DNA of 6,928 nt from positions 1 to 6,928 of the forward strand of contig JAISLV010000025.1 of assembly GCA_031277075.1 (NCBI GenBank), written 5' to 3'. This stretch comes from Endomicrobium sp. (GTDB lineage: Bacteria > Elusimicrobiota > Endomicrobiia > Endomicrobiales > Endomicrobiaceae). Both the position numbers and the translations under genes were made by a program. The notes beneath the pieces are model-generated. The model searched no databases. It worked only from the letters and a program-made list of their open reading frames with translations, and was not told the origin of the DNA. This document shows, piece by piece, positions 6,001-6,928 of the stretch (the stretch's first letter is position 1; each line of letters begins with the position of its first letter).

Positions 6001-6928
6001 CTTTCGGCGTTTTCCCGCGCGTTTAGAAAGGTTTTCGGCTTTTTAAAGAAAAAAATTACTATGGTAATTCTGAATTATTCCGTTGTAAAAAATAAATCCG
6101 TTTTTGAAGATTTCGCGCGCGACAACGCAGCCGAAACAAACGGCGCGATTTATGCTGAAATGTATATTATCAATGAAATGCCGCAAGATAAAGAAAATTT
6201 CGGATTTAAAAACACGGGAATTAAAATAGACGGAAAAAGCGTTTGGATAAGTTCAAAAAGCGGGTCTCTTGTCGTTTTTGCTCAAGACGCCGATTTTGCA
6301 GACATAGAAGAAGCGGTTAAAAACGAAAACGCAAAAATTACCTCGGAACTTGCGTCCCTTATAAAGCGCGCTACGGGCAAATCCGTAAAAGGAAAAATTC
6401 TCATAGACTTGTTCAATGTGGAAACAGGCGCAAAAAAAACGTCGTATTCTTACGATGAAAGCGGAAATATAAAAGCTTCTTTGGCTGCGCAGGACGCAAA
6501 TTTTTCAGGGCTTAAAGATTTTAGCGCAAGTTTAAGAGATATACGAAACGCCGATATGGCGGCAGCCGTTCAAAACATTTATTATTTTTTAGACAATATT
6601 AAAACCGCAAAAGATTTAGAGCTGTGCTTAGGCGATTTCCAAAACGTAGGCAATGGGCAAATCATTTTAGATTACGGCGCGCTGCAAAATTTTTTAAACG
6701 AAAATCAAATAAAAGAGTTTTTTAAACAGGCGCGTTTAAACGGCGTAAAAATAATAGCAGATTTGAGAAACGCGCAAAAAGTCTCAGATTTAAAAATTTA
6801 TCTTAACGCGGGTTTTGACGGAGTGCTTACTAAAAACGCCGACGATACGCTAAACGTATACGATTTTGCGCTTGCTTCTTCTGAAAAAGCGTTCGTTATA
6901 GAAGGGTATTTAGATTCCCGTCAGCTTA
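1..6928 (+). CDS. Giant multi-domain membrane protein, internal fragment (both ends outside the window)
   Basis: Reading codons from base 1, I translated the whole window and found 2,309 consecutive sense codons, far beyond chance for DNA this AT-rich. Neither the true start nor the stop is present, so the full protein is longer than 2,309 residues. The product is rich in Lys, Glu, Ile and Asn, is mostly helical, and has several strongly hydrophobic segments (about residues 44-79, 501-518, 1255-1303, 1775-1790 and 1987-2004). The one fold I recognise with some confidence is an LMW-PTP-like domain at residues 228-392. A membrane module bounded by F-x3-H and H-x3-N appears three times, a signal-peptide-like segment lies at 1763-1799, and the end looks like an alpha/beta barrel. 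Only three cysteines occur in the fragment (residues 233, 1052, 2209). Giant ORFs of this kind are known from Elusimicrobiota and Omnitrophota; the assignment to such a lineage is inference. I cannot name a function for the whole protein. Confidence 0.95.
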   Translation, partial: MEFPFTLAGAKRFVNMHYRNLLPEIVNSQGYNARLSGAKKIIRASIAGFTAGLVISSFIVSPLAALAIGAVIGTLGNISVHWSHNAANPVNPLEFGYAGNLDENQIRLRPRFQTEKLKDFIERLSPKEKRAAAELIRNIHTYYREPVFIKTEIAPLRYQDLMPFELESFENATLYDIMKIANDMKPYSETVMPLAEKMISQLWFQGRNSGNENFEELKYRIQNDIPTEITFICIANQNRSAVSHIIFEDLLKKNGNKNIVVKSAGAGYTDRLSQFYGMKISRNRLDREYSYDLKKNYGVDEDIINSFISEEMTPEHITKADFIIAAENSLLKSIEEMLESAPSLEKKPRVLLYEDIVPNTSDRKATVSMYIDRRKQDELVSTLYAFSKQFFVNNEQTENASDISQGVSDSKLTLPIITAFVVNPLKFFNVNQRTIEKAVAIAELPLTTAAAYIPWFKEIFINWHSGTQEQKDKRDKGIKQIRAAMNAAVKEAVISRFKFIRALQFITFGIAVAINANIKAHVEYNLATRRDNLFIDLQMWDNAAIAGFIYEMDLIGGISDLLFKKEARDFFAKVSKLIENLNEQITEEERSKRIAEYFNTNYDFSLTSSDIESYIAAKTEYKLVLEIYKRQLAKDSVFMSNFNREQFLQDNKIKYKIEDGKTIIEMPDGNGIPLDFILDTIFNGKSQLHRQETDANMQPTKARIVRSFIQFDFKRVLFKDDDERMKALQWVILVLNNSYKPNSLLLPAQRILERFKDFNGGIMDDTVEWQARIENALHYISKDISERGSSGSSETPIRFFSLEKYEQTREIILELDELLSSDSGFLSVLKTGRNGFNLNIFQPNNEDIKITKSKNGKYIYIVGKSASSVVAYTFDIEKNAAHAFYIDNENEVFRFKGIIPNLNPNKDKKHVPQLEAAIIISLIKIIDDSIDSLRKSLARGELDGNTIFDLEEYIYRLKKYQPSNAKIKEYDAFRESLEKIALQDEESIISFAIESKSLYFDSALASIVDNIAKAAEKSLAHANLRKSFIEHLVKGKGWSLPNMSKEQIMQSCIQRILDTNWLDDLASDSDKARKELIYYAFGELDENETKGLLEIIKNMALVQKIALKYLNNPKIKIDKNAPHANNDFIDMLKNEGIVLDRKNRKQINMLVQRLFVHKFDIKRGEYHFQWINETLKKTNNPISFDFGVKKAAVLPATKKIIQERGYKGVIKYLYTGAKELIPFIFKPAAIFARLHTDITQDTQTALAERIKILKIITFSLSIASTAAVLFFFPPIITFAPIFKLALALIGVFAFSTTFFGVIIHGVNNFIEDIRYNMRYKKMQQPFSLFTIEELNGKIADYEIGENISLDSDIGNLLGNGQEIKSLFETTDYYKDGGELKVRVQRLLELYYFRAIEQKNEQLQDSLINLLYGFYKTIDSLDFQEGIIFVIEENKGSTINQAQYEMLKYFYAFNAIALDSDFDGKNYIRRINTQKRIIRYFLSDENPQDLIKIEPKSAEGIQTQISKNAYLEVAHYEPEAYFDFQKSSALSDKQKELFAYISQISMTIPYFLKEIYAVGITREIGYPHIKVLNDKKYLYDDFVLSKTLPAEYKIYALLRAVSMEDNPFSATYRIRGLIARLRAENNKEALISQETESELAVGAEKILNEAQARKISTGDEFLDSLEAEMLFAAAALSLHGKYSDVNLGDFLKQLKYTFVKDGNTQYIINVTGNEQAELFKVNMSVGAEYIKSIKALVETLYQRNKGIQSGIEEKGLTPAVKGYMSLIQSVKRNITMFIIVLALSIANFANLHASPVYAAAMGIPRSFAQTINIYDRNVVDVAKPFIKIISPVNNAAEEFLKNVGQDDAPAGIAWELVNNAGKAELVIKVESLSTPEFKKKISELLTNKLENFKDEASNFLPDDIVVVYKNASEAVITSKEHYIRLSHEANGTNLDIEVFGMDPAEENYFNSNKIKTEILKKQTMSLIRKEEKTKTAIDKTETKQRVTPFALIAASALGIIVLSAFSRAFRKVFGFLKKKITMVILNYSVVKNKSVFEDFARDNAAETNGAIYAEMYIINEMPQDKENFGFKNTGIKIDGKSVWISSKSGSLVVFAQDADFADIEEAVKNENAKITSELASLIKRATGKSVKGKILIDLFNVETGAKKTSYSYDESGNIKASLAAQDANFSGLKDFSASLRDIRNADMAAAVQNIYYFLDNIKTAKDLELCLGDFQNVGNGQIILDYGALQNFLNENQIKEFFKQARLNGVKIIADLRNAQKVSDLKIYLNAGFDGVLTKNADDTLNVYDFALASSEKAFVIEGYLDSRQL
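37..264 (+). other. Membrane module, copy 1 (F-x3-H ... hairpin ... H-x3-N; residues 13-88)
   Basis: FVNMH at residues 13-17 is followed by a polar helix with basic residues (Arg36, Lys40, Lys41, Arg44), then two adjacent hydrophobic stretches at about 46-60 and 62-79 that look like a short transmembrane hairpin. The module ends in HWSHNAAN, giving H84-x3-N88. The 67-residue spacing from His17 to His84 is close to that in the two other copies in this protein. Basic residues before the first helix suggest that the N-side faces the cytoplasm, and a hairpin would bring the following phosphatase-like region back to the cytoplasm. The role is unknown; it may only be an anchor, or the histidines may bind something. 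Confidence 0.55.
682..1176 (+). other. LMW protein tyrosine phosphatase-like domain inside the giant protein (residues 228-392)
   Basis: A beta strand (ITFI) leads into CIANQNRS at residues 233-240. This matches the C-x5-R-S phosphate-binding loop of low-molecular-weight phosphatases (usually C-x-G-N-x-C-R-S): Cys233 would be the nucleophile, Arg239 would bind phosphate, and Asn236 matches the conserved loop Asn. VKSAGAG at 261-267 matches the family's SAGT strand, and EEMTPEHITKADFIIAAE at 310-327 matches the family's segment of the type LTPEDL-x3-DLILAMD. Asp355 in YEDIVP is the best candidate for the general acid, but the usual Asp-Pro pair is not clean. Departures from the family are Gly to Ala at 235, the second loop Cys to Asn at 238, and a longer stretch between the SAGAG strand and the TPE helix. 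In this family the enzyme removes phosphate from phosphotyrosine (some members act on phosphoarginine or arsenate); activity and substrate here are unknown. Such domains are normally free-standing proteins of about 150 residues, so their presence inside a giant membrane protein is unusual. Confidence 0.8.
1378..1575 (+). other. Membrane module, copy 2 (residues 460-525)
   Basis: FINWH at residues 460-464 is followed by a strongly charged helix rich in Lys, Arg, Glu and Gln, then a hydrophobic stretch at about 501-518 containing LQFITFGIAVAI. It closes with AHVEYN, giving H521-x3-N525. Spacing His464 to His521 is 57 residues, about ten shorter than in the other copies, consistent with one clear membrane helix instead of two. 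A moderately hydrophobic stretch lies upstream at about 427-455. This copy directly follows the phosphatase-like domain and so separates it from the long middle region. Membrane placement of this copy is less certain than for the other two. Confidence 0.45.
1576..3600 (+). other. Long central soluble region, mostly helical, unrecognised (residues 526-1200)
   Basis: I do not recognise a family here. The sequence is dominated by charged amphipathic helices, for example around residues 560-625 and 915-985. A likely beta hairpin lies at about 648-672, containing EMPDGNG. A flexible Ser/Gly stretch at 788-793 (GSSGSS) probably marks a domain boundary, and the part after it, about 827-900, is beta-rich with repeated aromatic strands (YIYIVG, AYTFDI, AFYIDNENEVFRF). 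Helices resume after about residue 910. There are no transmembrane segments. Ala codon choice differs from the flanks: by my hand count GCG is 7 of 42 Ala codons in 1561-3540, against about 40% on either side. That may reflect a different history or weaker selection. Confidence 0.5.
2278..2289 (+). promoter_or_regulatory. Possible internal ribosome binding site and in-frame ATG (Met763)
   Basis: GGAGG at 2278-2282 lies four bases before an ATG at 2287-2289 that is in frame with the giant gene. The Shine-Dalgarno match is strong but the spacing is shorter than the usual 5-9 bases. GGA-GGA also simply encodes Gly-Gly, so it may be coincidence. If used, it would give a shorter product lacking the phosphatase-like domain and membrane modules 1 and 2. 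Confidence 0.15.
3691..3924 (+). other. Membrane module, copy 3 (residues 1231-1308)
   Basis: FARLH at residues 1231-1235 is followed by a polar helix, then a long hydrophobic tract at about 1253-1303 (containing TAAVLFFFPP and LALALIGVFAF) that reads as two transmembrane helices joined by a turn at Pro1275-Pro1276. It ends in IIHGVNN, giving H1304-x3-N1308. Spacing His1235 to His1304 is 69 residues, nearly the same as in copy 1. The next segment is charged (EDIRYNMRYKK), which by the positive-inside rule puts the following region in the cytoplasm. The stretch just upstream (LIPFIF, Pro1227) is also hydrophobic. This is the clearest membrane hairpin in the window. Confidence 0.6.
3925..5280 (+). 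other. Second long helical region, unrecognised (residues 1309-1760)
   Basis: This region begins with a charged juxtamembrane helix after membrane module 3 and continues as mostly alpha-helical, polar sequence up to the signal-like segment. Visible landmarks are a helical pair at about 1380-1425 rich in Leu, Tyr and Gln, an Asp-rich turn (DSDFDG, 1458-1463), and an Ala-rich helix at about 1669-1678. No catalytic motif or known family was recognised. By topology it should lie in the cytoplasm, since it sits between the basic tail of module 3 and the basic residues Lys1770 and Arg1771 ahead of the next membrane segment. It could be a scaffold, but that is only a guess. Confidence 0.45.
5287..5397 (+). 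other. Internal signal-peptide-like segment (residues 1763-1799)
   Basis: Starting at Met1763, the segment has the three-part layout of a Sec signal peptide: a short N-part with Lys1770 and Arg1771, a hydrophobic core from about 1775 to 1790 (MFIIVLALSIANF), and a more polar C-part ending ASPVYAAA, which offers signal peptidase I-type sites after Ala1797 or Ala1799. It lies in frame, more than 1,700 residues into the protein. It may act simply as a transmembrane anchor, or it may be the remnant of a once separate secreted protein now fused to its upstream neighbour. If it is cut, the giant protein would be split in two. A purine-rich AAAGGA lies three bases before the ATG of Met1763, which is closer than a normal ribosome binding site. 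Confidence 0.5.
5398..5955 (+). other. Probable extracytoplasmic domain (residues 1800-1985)
   Basis: This stretch lies between the signal-like segment and the next transmembrane helix. Basic residues precede the first (Lys1770, Arg1771) and follow the second (Arg2006, Arg2009, Lys2010), so by the positive-inside rule the stretch between them is exported. It mixes strands and helices: a strand-like KAELVIKVES at about 1861-1870, helices at 1871-1895, strands at about 1902-1907 and 1921-1939, then a Lys/Glu/Thr-rich polar stalk at 1950-1985 leading to the membrane. It contains no cysteine. The fold was not recognised. Confidence 0.5.
5959..6012 (+). other. Transmembrane helix with basic cytoplasmic flank (residues 1987-2004)
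   Basis: An uninterrupted hydrophobic run from PFALIAASALG to about Phe2004 is preceded by a polar stalk and followed at once by a strongly basic cluster (Arg2006, Arg2009, Lys2010, then KKK at 2016-2018). This is a typical stop-transfer arrangement that leaves the downstream region in the cytoplasm. Confidence 0.75.
6391..6928 (+). other. C-terminal alpha/beta region, TIM-barrel-like, cut by the window edge (residues 2131-2309)
   Basis: Strand and helix alternate regularly: KILIDLF (2132-2138), a long helix at about 2190-2215, QIILDYGAL (2220-2228), a helix, VKIIADLRN (2249-2257), a helix, then AGFDGVLTK (2270-2278), a helix, and KAFVIEG (2296-2302) at the edge. The spacing of about 30 residues per strand-helix unit, and the pairing of a strand ending in D-x-R with a later G-F-D-G-V strand, are typical of (beta/alpha)8 barrels. 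No catalytic signature of a named family is clear, so no reaction is assigned. One of the three cysteines of the fragment (Cys2209) lies in the helix region. By topology this part is cytoplasmic. Confidence 0.4.

Overview
The window is a single uninterrupted protein-coding stretch on the + strand. Frame 1 reads from base 1 to the last complete codon at 6927 (2,309 codons) with no stop. It has no credible start at the left edge and no stop at the right edge, so the window lies entirely inside one giant gene. There is no intergenic DNA, and I see no RNA gene, insertion sequence, CRISPR array, terminator or second gene. Open stretches on the reverse strand are shadows of this frame.

The DNA is AT-rich, with Ile/Lys/Asn/Glu-rich codons mixed with frequent GCG, GGC and CGC. 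That style, together with a huge multi-domain membrane protein, recalls Elusimicrobiota (Endomicrobium-like gut bacteria) or Omnitrophota, both known for enormous ORFs. This placement is inference; no marker gene is present.

Layout of the visible polypeptide (residues numbered within the window): (1) residues 13-88, a soluble helix leading into a membrane hairpin and ending in H-x3-N; (2) residues 90-227, a helical linker; (3) residues 228-392, a divergent low-molecular-weight protein tyrosine phosphatase (LMW-PTP)-like domain with an intact C-x5-R-S loop; (4) residues 460-525, a second membrane element with the same bounding motifs; (5) residues 526-1200, a long mostly helical region interrupted by a Ser/Gly linker and a beta-rich patch, poor in GCG codons compared with its flanks; (6) residues 1231-1308, a third membrane element of the same kind; (7) residues 1309-1760, a helical region; (8) residues 1763-1799, an internal segment that looks like a signal peptide; (9) residues 1800-1985, a probable extracytoplasmic domain; (10) residues 1987-2004, a transmembrane helix followed by a basic cluster; (11) residues 2005-2309, a cytoplasmic alpha/beta region that looks like part of a TIM-barrel-type fold and runs off the window.

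The picture is a giant inner-membrane protein that crosses the membrane several times. It carries at least one recognisable enzymatic fold on the cytoplasmic side and a repeated membrane module between its soluble domains. Its function is unknown. The most informative observations are the phosphatase-like domain, the three-fold recurrence of the F-x3-H ... membrane ... H-x3-N module, and the internal signal-peptide-like segment.
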